A DNA stretch of 64,000 nucleotides from Lysinibacillus sp. B2A1 (GTDB lineage Bacteria > Bacillota > Bacilli > Bacillales_A > Planococcaceae), in NCBI GenBank assembly GCA_002973635.1, contig CP027224.1, positions 4,700,001-4,764,000 of the forward strand. The letters are read 5' to 3'. The notes below the pieces were generated by a model. That model was not told where the DNA came from. It saw only the letters and a program-made list of their open reading frames with translations, and made no database searches. The position numbers were made by a program, and so were the translations under genes. Positions within the stretch are counted from its first letter, which is position 1, and the number at the start of each line of letters is the position of its first letter. Of the stretch, positions 54,694 through 62,998 are shown one piece after another.

Positions 54694-54705
54694 ATAGCTG
54701 TCAAC
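54694..54705. other. Orphan IS231-like end in a gene-free stretch
   Basis: ATAGCTGTCAAC is identical to 12 bp of the nearby IS terminal repeat, without a partner end. The surrounding 54599-54886 holds no gene or terminator that I can support. Confidence 0.4.
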
Positions 54706-54886
54706 CTACATTTTATGCATAAAACTACTTTGTCACTTTACATAAAGCCACTTATTTCTGTCGCTCTGCTTTCGCATAGAAAAATGTTATCAAAGTTCCG
54801 TTTTTTTTTCGCAAAATAGTGATGGTTAAGACTTCAATTTATCACTATACATTTATGTGAAAGCCAATGAAAACATTATGTGCAGT

Positions 54887-55019
54887 GGTTGATTGGAGTG
54901 TAGACTGAGTGACTCCTTGGGGATTCAGCGTCACAAATGAGACCCTGGAGCGAGTAATGCGAGTGAAGCGGCTCATCGGACGCCCCCAGGAAAGCACTCA
55001 GTCGGAACGGAAATCAACC
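54887..55019. repeat. Dispersed palindromic repeat, copy C
   Basis: A 133-bp element in the opposite orientation to copies A and B, with terminal inverted repeats starting GGTTGATT. The core is nearly identical to copy A (GGACGCCCCC, GCGAGTGAAGCGG as minus-strand equivalents, GAGACCCTGGAGCGAG). The outer stem is GACTGAGTG/CACTCAGTC. A plus-strand frame across it (54909-55226) is a by-product. Confidence 0.85.
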
Positions 55020-55091
55020 TCTCGTTTTGAAAAAGGGCTATACTTTTTAATTTGTCACCTTGATTTCATTAACATAATAGTATTTCAACAA

Positions 55092-55120
55092 CAAAAAACC
55101 CTCCACTACTGTGAAGGGTT
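55092..55120 (-). terminator. Terminator of thiT
   Basis: AACCCT/AGGGTT with a 12-nt loop is followed by TTTTTT on the minus strand, 7 nt after the thiT stop codon. Confidence 0.75.
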
Positions 55121-55126
55121 GTGTAT

Positions 55127-55687
55127 TTATGATTTTCGCTGCATTAATTGTGGTGCTGCTGTAAATAACAGAACACCAACAATGGCAGTTAAAAGTGTAG
55201 CCGGTAGCATATACGTACCATTATAAATAATTGAATAAATCCATGCATTTTGATCGCCCGCATACTCTGAGAAGAATACTGCGCCAGCAATAGTATGTGC
55301 CGCATAGCGTAAAAATCCTGCTAATACAGTTCCTAGAATAATATACAGCGCCATTTTCGTTTTGTTTTGATTTTTTGCAGCGTCAAGCACTGGTCGACGT
55401 ACGATTGCAGCCAAGCCAACTATTGTGAAGGCAACGCCATAATCGAGTAAGCCTTGTAACCAATGTACTACTGTAGCACCAAACATTGTTTGCATAACAC
55501 CAATAAGTAAGCCCGTTGTCAGACCAGATAAAAGACCCCAACGAAAGGCTATCAAAATTATTGGTACCATCACTAGACTAACAGAGCCTCCTTGTGCCCA
55601 TACTTTAAAGGAAATCTGATCAAGCACAAGGCCAATTGCTGCGAAAATCGCAATCTCCACAAGCATTAAAAGTCTTTTTTTGTCCAT
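55127..55687 (-). CDS. thiT: Energy-coupled thiamine transporter S component ThiT
   Basis: A 186-residue membrane S component of an ECF transporter that binds thiamine and works with a shared EcfAA'T module encoded elsewhere. Six helices are visible. Conserved features are VWAQGGSVSLVMVPI, FRWGLLSGLTTGLLIGVMQ, HWLQGLLDYGVAF and LRYAAHTIAGAVFF, with Trp, Glu/Asp and His residues that line the thiamine site in the family. ATG 55687 follows AAAGGAGAG. A TPP riboswitch in the leader gives independent support. Confidence 0.94.
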   Translation of the reverse strand: MDKKRLLMLVEIAIFAAIGLVLDQISFKVWAQGGSVSLVMVPIILIAFRWGLLSGLTTGLLIGVMQTMFGATVVHWLQGLLDYGVAFTIVGLAAIVRRPVLDAAKNQNKTKMALYIILGTVLAGFLRYAAHTIAGAVFFSEYAGDQNAWIYSIIYNGTYMLPATLLTAIVGVLLFTAAPQLMQRKS

Positions 55688-55764
55688 TTTATTCTCTCCT
55701 TTGTTCCGATGTAGGATACAAGAGAAGGAATAGAAATCAAATTTACTTTTTGACTCTATCTGGC

Positions 55765-55909
55765 AAAAAAAAACAATGCCAGGACAGAGCCTCACATCGT
55801 ACAAGTGTCGGTTTCTATCCACATCCCTACGCAAGTGTTAACTTACAGGTTCAAAGAGTTAAGGCATTACGTGCCCAGTCTCAGCTGACATCATCAGCTC
55901 CCCTTGTGG
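55765..55909 (-). promoter_or_regulatory. TPP riboswitch with terminator, thiT leader
   Basis: On the minus strand the aptamer (about 55819-55909) shows P1 CCACA/TGTGG and the THI-element signatures AAGGGGAGC, GCTGAGA, CTCTTTGAACCTG and GCGTAGGGAT. The expression platform is a terminator (CGATGTgAGG/CCTgGCATTG at 55774-55799) followed by nine Ts at 55765-55773. TPP binding should therefore switch thiT off by premature termination. Confidence 0.93.
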
Positions 55910-56037
55910 TCGTTACATCTTTTTATTTGAACAACCTCATTGTACGCAAATACGGATATGATTACAACTCTCTTTCACAATATTTTTTGAAACTTTGCTG
56001 TTTTTCATGCGTAAATATTAAAAAAGGAGGTACAACT

Positions 56038-56370
56038 ATGGAGAACCAAAAAATTTTATCTGCCTTTAGTTATCTCAGCGTTTTTTTCGCACCCTTTATT
56101 GTGCCATTAATTGTTTACTTTGTTTCGAAAGATAGTGACGTAAAAAGACACTCCATTCGAGCACTTATTTCGCATTTAATCCCATTTGTATTTGGTATCA
56201 TCTTCTTTGCTGTCTTTGTCTTCTCAACCATATCATTCAACACTTTTGATCCACAAGCAGGTAGCAATACATTTATGATTGTTTGGTTTGCATCATTTGC
56301 CATTTACGTACTTGTCTCACTAGGGATTGTTATTTGGAATATCGTGCAAGCTGTTCGCGTTATTCGTTAA
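56038..56370 (+). CDS. DUF4870 membrane protein
   Basis: A 110-residue protein with three or four hydrophobic segments. ILSAFSYLSVFFAPFIVPLIVYF, then SKDSDVKRHSIRALISHLIPF, and a C-terminal LGIVIWNIVQAVRVIR are the DUF4870 pattern. The function is unknown. AAAAAAGGAGG lies 7 nt before ATG 56038. Longer in-frame readings extend backward through the thiT riboswitch and are wrong. It is followed by a 41-residue gene in the same direction. Confidence 0.85.
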   Translation: MENQKILSAFSYLSVFFAPFIVPLIVYFVSKDSDVKRHSIRALISHLIPFVFGIIFFAVFVFSTISFNTFDPQAGSNTFMIVWFASFAIYVLVSLGIVIWNIVQAVRVIR

Positions 56371-56425
56371 TGTTTCATTTCTAACATAAACAGGTAGAAC
56401 TATTAGTAAAAGGAGCTGTTTTTTT

Positions 56426-56551
56426 ATGAAAGTATCTAAAGTTGTCAAAACCGCCGTAAAATTAGCACCTATCGTTATACCAATTGTCAAAAAAGTAATG
56501 GCGGCTAAGAAAGGAGCCCCCTCTTCTCCAAAAAACAGCTATAAGAAATAA
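56426..56551 (+). CDS. Small basic amphipathic protein (41 residues)
   Basis: The product starts MKVSKVVKTAVKLAPIVIPI and continues VKKVMAAKKG, then a Ser/Pro/Lys tail. It is strongly positive with alternating hydrophobic faces. AAAAGGAG lies 9 nt before the ATG and a strong terminator follows by 12 nt. It follows the DUF4870 gene by 55 nt and may share its transcript. I do not recognise a family; a membrane-associated or peptide-like role is possible. Confidence 0.65.
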   Translation: MKVSKVVKTAVKLAPIVIPIVKKVMAAKKGAPSSPKNSYKK

Positions 56552-56563
56552 TACATCCCAAAT

Positions 56564-56603
56564 AAAGAATCTGCTCATCTTTTTCCAGCAGATTCTTTTT
56601 TTG
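56564..56603 (+). terminator. Terminator after the 41-residue gene
   Basis: A perfect 12-bp stem AAAGAATCTGCT/AGCAGATTCTTT with an 11-nt loop is followed by Ts. Confidence 0.9.
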
Positions 56604-56681
56604 ACTCTATAACTTTTTTCTAATTTGTACTTGGCATAGCAGATTTATATTAAAATAGGGTTTAGCACTACAGATGAGGGG

Positions 56682-58478
56682 TTGTTAAAAATAAATAGTG
56701 AAAAACAATTAATGAGCTTGGTTAAGGCAGCACAGGTTCTAACTTCAACACTCGATATTAACCAAGTATTAGAAAAATTGATGAATGAGGTACTTCATGT
56801 GATAGACGGTGCTGATGCAGGGGTATTGTTTATGTTGAATACAGAAACTAATCGTCTAGTTGCCAAGCATGCCATTGGTTATGACCTGGCTTATTTAAAA
56901 AAGATTCACCTTGCCTCAAATGAAGGGATGACTGGAAAGGTATTCTCTCAAAAACAAGCATTTAGATTTCACTCTAGCAATGATGTTACAGAAAGCATGG
57001 CGGATTTATTTCCACAGTATGAAGAAAACTATACAAAAGCAGTTGGTGATTTAACTTATCCCAAAAGTGCTGTTTGTGCTCCACTTCTTGATAAAAGTAA
57101 TTCATGTATAGGCGTTTTAACAATTGTCAATTTTTCAGGAGATACACAGTTTGAAAATAGTGATTTAACAATGTTACAGGCATTTGCAAACCAATCCTCA
57201 ATTGCTATTGAAAATGCAAAATTATTTACTCAAAATGAACGCTCTAAGCGCATTTATAATGCTTTAACACAGGTTTCCTTAACACGTGGCCGACTCAGCG
57301 ATATGATTGATACGCTTGCATCATTACTAGGCCAATCTGTAGCAATTATGACAGATTTTTACGATTTATTATTTGCATCATCTCCTGTAGCTAAACTTGC
57401 TACTGACATTTTAAAAGAGCAAAAATCACAGCATCTTGATACAGTTGTACAGCAATGTGTACGACATCAAGTATACATACCATTTAAAGATGAAACGTAT
57501 GTAAGTTACTTATTTCCTATCCATACAGAACGAGGTGTTATAGGAATACTACTGATTGTGATGAATCAACATTTACAAATGGATCCTTTAGATTTATTTG
57601 CAGTAGAACAGGCAGGTGCATTATTTGCCTTACAGTTAGCTGAGGAGGAAAAGGAGCTAGAAAATTCCTTTAAATACGACGGATATTTGTTACAACAGCT
57701 TTTAAACTCAAATTTCAATGCCTTTTATAAACGTCAAGAAGTGCAACAAACTTCTCATTACTTATGTGCTACTCTACAACTTGATGGAAGTACATATCAT
57801 GTTGCTCAGACTAATAAAATGCAGCACCAATTTAGTAAACTACTATATCGTTTAACTCGCTTATTTTCCTTACCAGTTTTTATCTCGGAGCATGATTTAC
57901 ACTATCATTTTTTATTTATGAACAATTTGCGAGTTTCAGTCGAACAGTTTAAAGAACGTATTCAATATTTTTTTGTACTCCTCGAAAAAGACTCGACAAA
58001 GTACAATTCACTATCATTTATGGTTGGTCTCGGAAGACACTTTAACACAATTGAAAACATTTTCAGTTCATATCGGGACTCCACAAAGTGTATTGACTAT
58101 TTACAGACACTAGAACAGGCACCATTCATCATTTCCTATGATAAGCTTGGACCTTATACACTTTTTTTAAATAATGACCCACAGGAAATGGCAGAATATG
58201 TTGAGTTGAAGCTTGGACCAATTATGGAATACGATAATCAACATAAAACTGATTTGTTATATACACTAAAGCTATTTTTTGAACATAATCAAAACCGAAA
58301 AAAAACAGCTGAGGCATGCTTTGTACACCTAAACACCATTAAATATAGACTCCAAACGATTTTTTCATTAATAGGGATTGACGAGCAGAATGGGAAAACT
58401 ATGTTCGAATTAAATCTTGCTATCTATATGTTTTCTTACTTACAAAATATAAAATTAGCCAAAACAGACAAAGGATAG
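56682..58478 (+). CDS. GAF-domain transcriptional regulator with PucR/CdaR-type HTH
   Basis: A regulator of about 598 residues. A GAF sensor occupies about residues 25-180 (GADAGVLFMLNTETNRLVAKH, SAVCAPLLDKSNSCIGVLTIVN, LTMLQAFANQSSIAIENAKLF). A middle domain follows, and the C-terminal PucR HTH is LKLFFEHNQNRKKTAEACFVHLNTIKYRL. The start is uncertain: TTG 56682 abuts GAGGGG; a later ATG at 56712 lacks a ribosome site. It lies directly upstream of the GntP permease in the same direction and probably controls it, and perhaps lutABC. Confidence 0.85.
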   Translation: MLKINSEKQLMSLVKAAQVLTSTLDINQVLEKLMNEVLHVIDGADAGVLFMLNTETNRLVAKHAIGYDLAYLKKIHLASNEGMTGKVFSQKQAFRFHSSNDVTESMADLFPQYEENYTKAVGDLTYPKSAVCAPLLDKSNSCIGVLTIVNFSGDTQFENSDLTMLQAFANQSSIAIENAKLFTQNERSKRIYNALTQVSLTRGRLSDMIDTLASLLGQSVAIMTDFYDLLFASSPVAKLATDILKEQKSQHLDTVVQQCVRHQVYIPFKDETYVSYLFPIHTERGVIGILLIVMNQHLQMDPLDLFAVEQAGALFALQLAEEEKELENSFKYDGYLLQQLLNSNFNAFYKRQEVQQTSHYLCATLQLDGSTYHVAQTNKMQHQFSKLLYRLTRLFSLPVFISEHDLHYHFLFMNNLRVSVEQFKERIQYFFVLLEKDSTKYNSLSFMVGLGRHFNTIENIFSSYRDSTKCIDYLQTLEQAPFIISYDKLGPYTLFLNNDPQEMAEYVELKLGPIMEYDNQHKTDLLYTLKLFFEHNQNRKKTAEACFVHLNTIKYRLQTIFSLIGIDEQNGKTMFELNLAIYMFSYLQNIKLAKTDKG

Positions 58479-58589
58479 TTCTTATCTTTGTCTATTTTTA
58501 CATAGTATTTTCATAGTATTCATTGTTATACTAAACCCTACTTGTTGAATTTTCAGAATATTTTTATTAAGCAGGAGGGCTGTCTAGGT

Positions 58590-59903
58590 ATGGAAATATG
58601 GAGTTTATTTACGATTATTGCGTCACTGGCTTTATTAATATTTTTAGCATTACGTGGCTTCAGTATCATTATTATTGCGCCAGTAGCAAGTTTAATCGTC
58701 ATCATTTTAAATCAAATGCCTATTTTAGATTCATTACAAGGCAACTATATGAGCGGGTTTATAAATTTTATGAAAAATTACTACCTCATCTTCTTATTTG
58801 CCGCAATTTTCGGAAAATTCATGGAAGAAAGTGGTGCTGCTCGTTCAATAGCTGAAAAACTTTTGAATATTATGGGACGTCATAGTAAATTTAACGCGCT
58901 AATGGCAGTCGTAATCATTTGTGCCTTTTTAACATTAGGTGGCATTAATACATATGTCGTAATTTTCGCCATTTTACCAATTGCTAAACCATTATTTAAA
59001 GCTATGAATATACCTTGGCATTTATTTACGGGGGCATTTTTCTTCGGAATGGCAACATTTACAATGACCATGCTACCTGGTTCACCATCTGTACAAAATA
59101 TCATTCCAACAAAATATTTAGATACAACTGCTACTGCAGCACCTGTTGTTGGGATTGTTGCTACTATTACCATTATTCTTTTTAATTGCTTCTATTTAAA
59201 AAGACAATTATCTAAAACAGAGGCACGTGGTGAAACATATGAAAATATGAAAAATCCCGAAAAACAAGATTCAAAAGCTTTTGAGGCAAGTGTTAGAAGA
59301 TATCCGCCATTTATCTTAAGTATTTTGCCACCTATCTTCTTAATTGTTACGTTAAACGTTTTTAAGGTAGATATCCTTTATACATTGATGCTTACTGTGC
59401 TTCTTTCTATCATTATTTTTTGGAAATACATAGACAACAAGCTACAAGCAATTAATGTGGGTGCAACAAATACCGTTCTACCAATTGTCAACACAAGTGC
59501 TGATGTCGGGTACGGTACAGTTATTGCAGCAACTGCAGGCTTTGGTGTAATAACAGAAATGCTTGCCAACATACCTGGAAGTCCCTTAATTTCTCTTTAT
59601 GTCGCTATTGCAGCACTTGCAGGGATTACAGGTACTGCCTCTGGTGGACTTGGAATTGCAATGGAAACACTTGCTCAAACGTATTTAGATTTAGGGGTTG
59701 ATCCAGAGGCACTTCATCGCGTTGCGACAATTGCCTCCGGTAGTTTAGATTCATTACCGCACAATGGTGCCGTTATTACTGTATTGGCTGTTATAGGATT
59801 AACACATAAAGATGCCTACAAACATATCTTTTTTGTTTCAGTAATTGGGCCCATTATTGCGGCAATACCAGCATTAATTACTGCGATCTTACTTTATTCT
59901 TAA
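58590..59903 (+). CDS. GntP-family permease
   Basis: A 437-residue transporter with about 12 helices. Conserved GntP features are FLTLGGINTYVVIFAILPIA, FGMATFTMTMLPGSPSVQNI, GYGTVIAATAGFGVI and GLGIAMETLAQTYLDLGVDPEALHRVATIASGSLDSLPHNG, which I quote only in parts as landmarks. ATG 58590 follows AGGAGGG by 10 nt. Members carry gluconate, hydroxybutyrate or other hydroxy-acids. Its position between a regulator and lutABC suggests L-lactate or a related 2-hydroxy-acid. Confidence 0.86.
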   Translation: MEIWSLFTIIASLALLIFLALRGFSIIIIAPVASLIVIILNQMPILDSLQGNYMSGFINFMKNYYLIFLFAAIFGKFMEESGAARSIAEKLLNIMGRHSKFNALMAVVIICAFLTLGGINTYVVIFAILPIAKPLFKAMNIPWHLFTGAFFFGMATFTMTMLPGSPSVQNIIPTKYLDTTATAAPVVGIVATITIILFNCFYLKRQLSKTEARGETYENMKNPEKQDSKAFEASVRRYPPFILSILPPIFLIVTLNVFKVDILYTLMLTVLLSIIIFWKYIDNKLQAINVGATNTVLPIVNTSADVGYGTVIAATAGFGVITEMLANIPGSPLISLYVAIAALAGITGTASGGLGIAMETLAQTYLDLGVDPEALHRVATIASGSLDSLPHNGAVITVLAVIGLTHKDAYKHIFFVSVIGPIIAAIPALITAILLYS

Positions 59904-59948
59904 GTAAATACTCTCAATTATTATTTAAACAGTAGGAGATGAACAAAC

Positions 59949-60683
59949 ATGAAAGTCTCACTTTTCGCAACATGTTTAGTAGATATGTTTCAAACAAATG
60001 TGGGCAAAGCAACTGTAGAACTTCTAGAACATCTTGGCTGTGAAGTTATTTTTCCAAGGGGGCAAATTTGTTGTGGACAACCTGCCTATAACTCAGGCTA
60101 TGTTCAGGAAGCAAAGGAAGCCATGAAAAATATGATAAGAGCATTTGATGGTGCTGATTATGTGGTTTGCCCTTCTGGTTCCTGTGCTTACATGTTCCGA
60201 GAATATGAAAAGGTTTTTGTGAACGATGCTGAATGGGCATCAAATGCAAAGCAATTAGCTGAAAAAACGTATGAATTAACACAATTTATCGTAGAGATTC
60301 TTGGTATTACGGATGTGGGTGCTAGCTTCAACGGAAATGTGACCTATCATATGTCTTGCCATATGACACGTTTGCTTGGTGTAAAAAGCGCACCTTTAAC
60401 GTTACTAGAAAATGTTAAAGGCTTAACATATACTGAGCTTCCTAATAAAACAACTTGTTGTGGATTTGGTGGAACCTTCTCAGTAAAAATGACACCTATT
60501 TCCGAGCAAATGGTTGATGAAAAGGTACAACATATCATTGAAACTGGTGCCACTTATTTAGTAGGGGCGGATGAAGGTTGTTTAATGAATATTCGTGGAC
60601 GTGCAGAACGATTAGGTACCCATATACAAGTACTTCATATAGCTGAAATTTTGAATTCTCGCAAAATGGAGGTGCGTGCATAA
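59949..60683 (+). CDS. lutA: L-lactate utilisation protein LutA
   Basis: A 244-residue Fe-S oxidoreductase subunit with two cysteine-rich CCG domains: [12 protein letters not shown] and a partner Cys in [11 protein letters not shown], then CHMTRLLGV and [13 protein letters not shown]. LutABC oxidises L-lactate to pyruvate in B. subtilis. AGTAGGAG precedes the ATG. The stop TAA shares its last base with the ATG of lutB. Confidence 0.94.
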   Translation: MKVSLFATCLVDMFQTNVGKATVELLEHLGCEVIFPRGQICCGQPAYNSGYVQEAKEAMKNMIRAFDGADYVVCPSGSCAYMFREYEKVFVNDAEWASNAKQLAEKTYELTQFIVEILGITDVGASFNGNVTYHMSCHMTRLLGVKSAPLTLLENVKGLTYTELPNKTTCCGFGGTFSVKMTPISEQMVDEKVQHIIETGATYLVGADEGCLMNIRGRAERLGTHIQVLHIAEILNSRKMEVRA

Positions 60684-62107
60684 TGCCAATGAAGGTCGGT
60701 AATGAGCCATTTAACAATCGTGTTGGAGAAGGTATTCAAAATACATTTATGCGCAGTGCCGTTTCAGGTGCACAAGATCGTTTAGAAACAAATCGTCAAT
60801 TGGCTACAGATGAGCTTGGCCATTGGGAGGAGTGGCGTTCTCTTGGTGAGGAGATCCGTCAGCATGTACTTGCAAATCTTGATTATTATTTAACGGAATT
60901 AAGTGAACAGGTTGCTGCACGAGGTGGACATGTTTTCTTTGCGACTACTGCTGAGGAAGCCCAAGCTTATATTGCTAATGTTGCTAAGGAAAAAGAGGCT
61001 AAAAAAATTGTCAAATCAAAATCGATGGTAACAGAGGAAATAGACTTAAATCATTATTTAGAAAAACATGTTGGCTGTCAGGTTGTTGAAACCGATTTAG
61101 GAGAATATATTTTACAGCTAGATAATGATTTACCCTCACATATCGTGGCACCTGCTTTACACCGCAAGAAAGAGCAGGTGCGGGAAAGCTTCCAATCTCA
61201 TCATCAATATGAAGGCTCTGCACGTCCTGAGGAGCTAACAAAGCATGCTCGTAAAATGCTGCGAAATGATTATTTATCAGCTGATATCGGCATTACGGGT
61301 TGTAACTTTGCGGTGGCTGAAACTGGCTCTGTTTGTATTGTAACAAATGAAGGAAATGCTGACTTATCAACAGCACTACCAAAAACACAAATTACTGTAA
61401 TGGGGATGGAAAGACTTGTACCAACATTTGAAGAGCTTGAAGTACTCGTCAATATGCTAACAAGAAGTGCAGTTGGTCAAAAACTTCCTAGTTATGTAAC
61501 TGTTTTAAGTGGTCCTCGTCAAGATGGTGATGTAGATGGGCCAGAAGAGTTTCATTTAGTTATTGTTGACAATGGGCGATCTGAAATTTTAGGTAGTGAA
61601 TTCCAAGCTATCTTACAATGTATTCGCTGTGGTGCTTGCGCTAATATTTGTCCTGTTTATCGACATGTAGGTGGCCATTCATATGGCTCAATTTACTCTG
61701 GACCAGTAGGAGCGGTCTTATCGCCATTGCTAGGTGGCTATGATGACTATAAGGAACTACCGTTTGCTTCAACACTTTGTGGCGCTTGCACAGATGTTTG
61801 CCCAGTGAAAATTCCTTTACATGAATTATTGCATAAGCATCGACAAACCATTGTCGAAAAAGAAGGTCGTGCACCTGTATCGGAACGCTTCCTTATGTCT
61901 ATTTTCGGTATTGGTACCTCATCAAGCGGTATGTATAAATTCGGATCTAAGGTTGCTTCAAGTGTTTTAAAGCCATTAACAAAAAATGACCAATTATCAA
62001 AAGGCATCGGTCCATTAAAAAATTGGACAAATATTCGTGAATTCCCTGCGCCTAAAAAAGAGCGCTTCCGTGACTGGTTCGAAAATCGACAAAAAGGAGA
62101 TGAATAA
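60683..62107 (+). CDS. lutB: L-lactate utilisation iron-sulfur protein LutB
   Basis: A 474-residue protein combining an N-terminal LUD domain ([25 protein letters not shown]) and two 4Fe-4S motifs, [17 protein letters not shown] and [16 protein letters not shown]. It passes electrons within the LutABC complex. GGAGGTG in the end of lutA serves as the ribosome site, and the start overlaps the lutA stop by one base. Confidence 0.95.
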   Translation: MPMKVGNEPFNNRVGEGIQNTFMRSAVSGAQDRLETNRQLATDELGHWEEWRSLGEEIRQHVLANLDYYLTELSEQVAARGGHVFFATTAEEAQAYIANVAKEKEAKKIVKSKSMVTEEIDLNHYLEKHVGCQVVETDLGEYILQLDNDLPSHIVAPALHRKKEQVRESFQSHHQYEGSARPEELTKHARKMLRNDYLSADIGITGCNFAVAETGSVCIVTNEGNADLSTALPKTQITVMGMERLVPTFEELEVLVNMLTRSAVGQKLPSYVTVLSGPRQDGDVDGPEEFHLVIVDNGRSEILGSEFQAILQCIRCGACANICPVYRHVGGHSYGSIYSGPVGAVLSPLLGGYDDYKELPFASTLCGACTDVCPVKIPLHELLHKHRQTIVEKEGRAPVSERFLMSIFGIGTSSSGMYKFGSKVASSVLKPLTKNDQLSKGIGPLKNWTNIREFPAPKKERFRDWFENRQKGDE

Positions 62108-62110
62108 GGA

Positions 62111-62830
62111 ATGGTAGGCAAAATTCAAAATCGTGAGACATTTATTCGTCAATTATCTTCTAGACTTCAACGATTATCTATACCAGTGCATGTAGAGCGT
62201 CCTCAATGGCGATATTCACCACAACATAAAACATTACAAAACTTATCTCAGGATGAGCTGTTGATCATCTTACAAAAACAATGCACACGTATTAATACGA
62301 ACTGCGTTGTCACATCCTCTGCTGATTTAGCTATGACACTGGAAAAAGTCATTGACGACTATGATGGTGGGCCAATTATGACTTGGCAGGATGAACGATT
62401 TGACACTTATGGTCTGACGGGGCTATTTTCAGATACATTACCTAAAAAACAAATCGAACTACACACTTGGGACCCATCGATTGGCAGAGATAATATAGAA
62501 CTAGTAGAGAAGGCAAATATCGGAGTTACAATTAGTGATATTACCTTAGCGGAATCCGGTACAGCTGTACTTTTTAGCAATCCAAATCACGGTCGTACTG
62601 TTAGCTTCTTACCTACCAAGTCTATTATCCTAATACCAAAAAGCTCTATTGTGCCTCGAATGACACAGGCAGCAATACAAATTCGAGAGCGTCTACAAAA
62701 TGGCGAAACTCTCGCCTCTTGCGTTAATTTTATTTCTGGTCCTAGTAACTCTGCCGATATTGAAATGATTTTAGTCGTTGGAGTTCATGGTCCAATTTAC
62801 ATGACCTATATTATTATTGAGGATTTATAG
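62111..62830 (+). CDS. lutC: Lactate utilisation protein LutC
   Basis: A 239-residue LUD-domain protein. VGVTISDITLAESGTAVLFS and RTVSFLPTKSIILIPKSSIVPR are the characteristic LutC segments, with FISGPSNSADIEMILVVGVHGP at the end. It is 3 nt after lutB with AAAGGAG upstream, completing a coupled lutABC operon. Loss of any subunit blocks L-lactate use in B. subtilis. Confidence 0.93.
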   Translation: MVGKIQNRETFIRQLSSRLQRLSIPVHVERPQWRYSPQHKTLQNLSQDELLIILQKQCTRINTNCVVTSSADLAMTLEKVIDDYDGGPIMTWQDERFDTYGLTGLFSDTLPKKQIELHTWDPSIGRDNIELVEKANIGVTISDITLAESGTAVLFSNPNHGRTVSFLPTKSIILIPKSSIVPRMTQAAIQIRERLQNGETLASCVNFISGPSNSADIEMILVVGVHGPIYMTYIIIEDL

Positions 62831-62835
62831 AATAA

Positions 62836-62998
62836 AGAGGCAGGAACAAAAGTGTTTCAGCCAACAAAAATACCGAACTATCCAATGAAACGCTCATGAA
62901 GTGTTTCGGAATAGTTCGGTTTATCTATTTTTCGTGTTTGGTTAATTTAGAGATTATTCGGCTTTATAAAAGAACCATTTAGTTATGTCCCAGCCTCT
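62836..62998. repeat. Nested palindrome between lutC and sbcC
   Basis: The inner hairpin ACCGAACTAT (62872-62881)/ATAGTTCGGT (62911-62920), with GAAAC/GTTTC further in, is a likely lutC terminator. An outer imperfect stem pairs AGAGGCaGGaAC (62836-62847) with GTcCCaGCCTCT (62987-62998), reaching the sbcC stop codon. The GAGGCTGGGACATAAC motif resembles a repeat seen between genes in many Firmicutes. Confidence 0.65.

Noticed and set aside
54909..55226. A plus-strand frame with NETLERVMRVKRLIGRP
   Set aside because: It runs through repeat copy C and into the thiT terminator and coding region on the other strand.
55636..56037. N-terminal extension of the DUF4870 protein
   Set aside because: The in-frame extension passes through the TPP riboswitch on the opposite strand. 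AAAAAAGGAGG before 56038 marks the real start.
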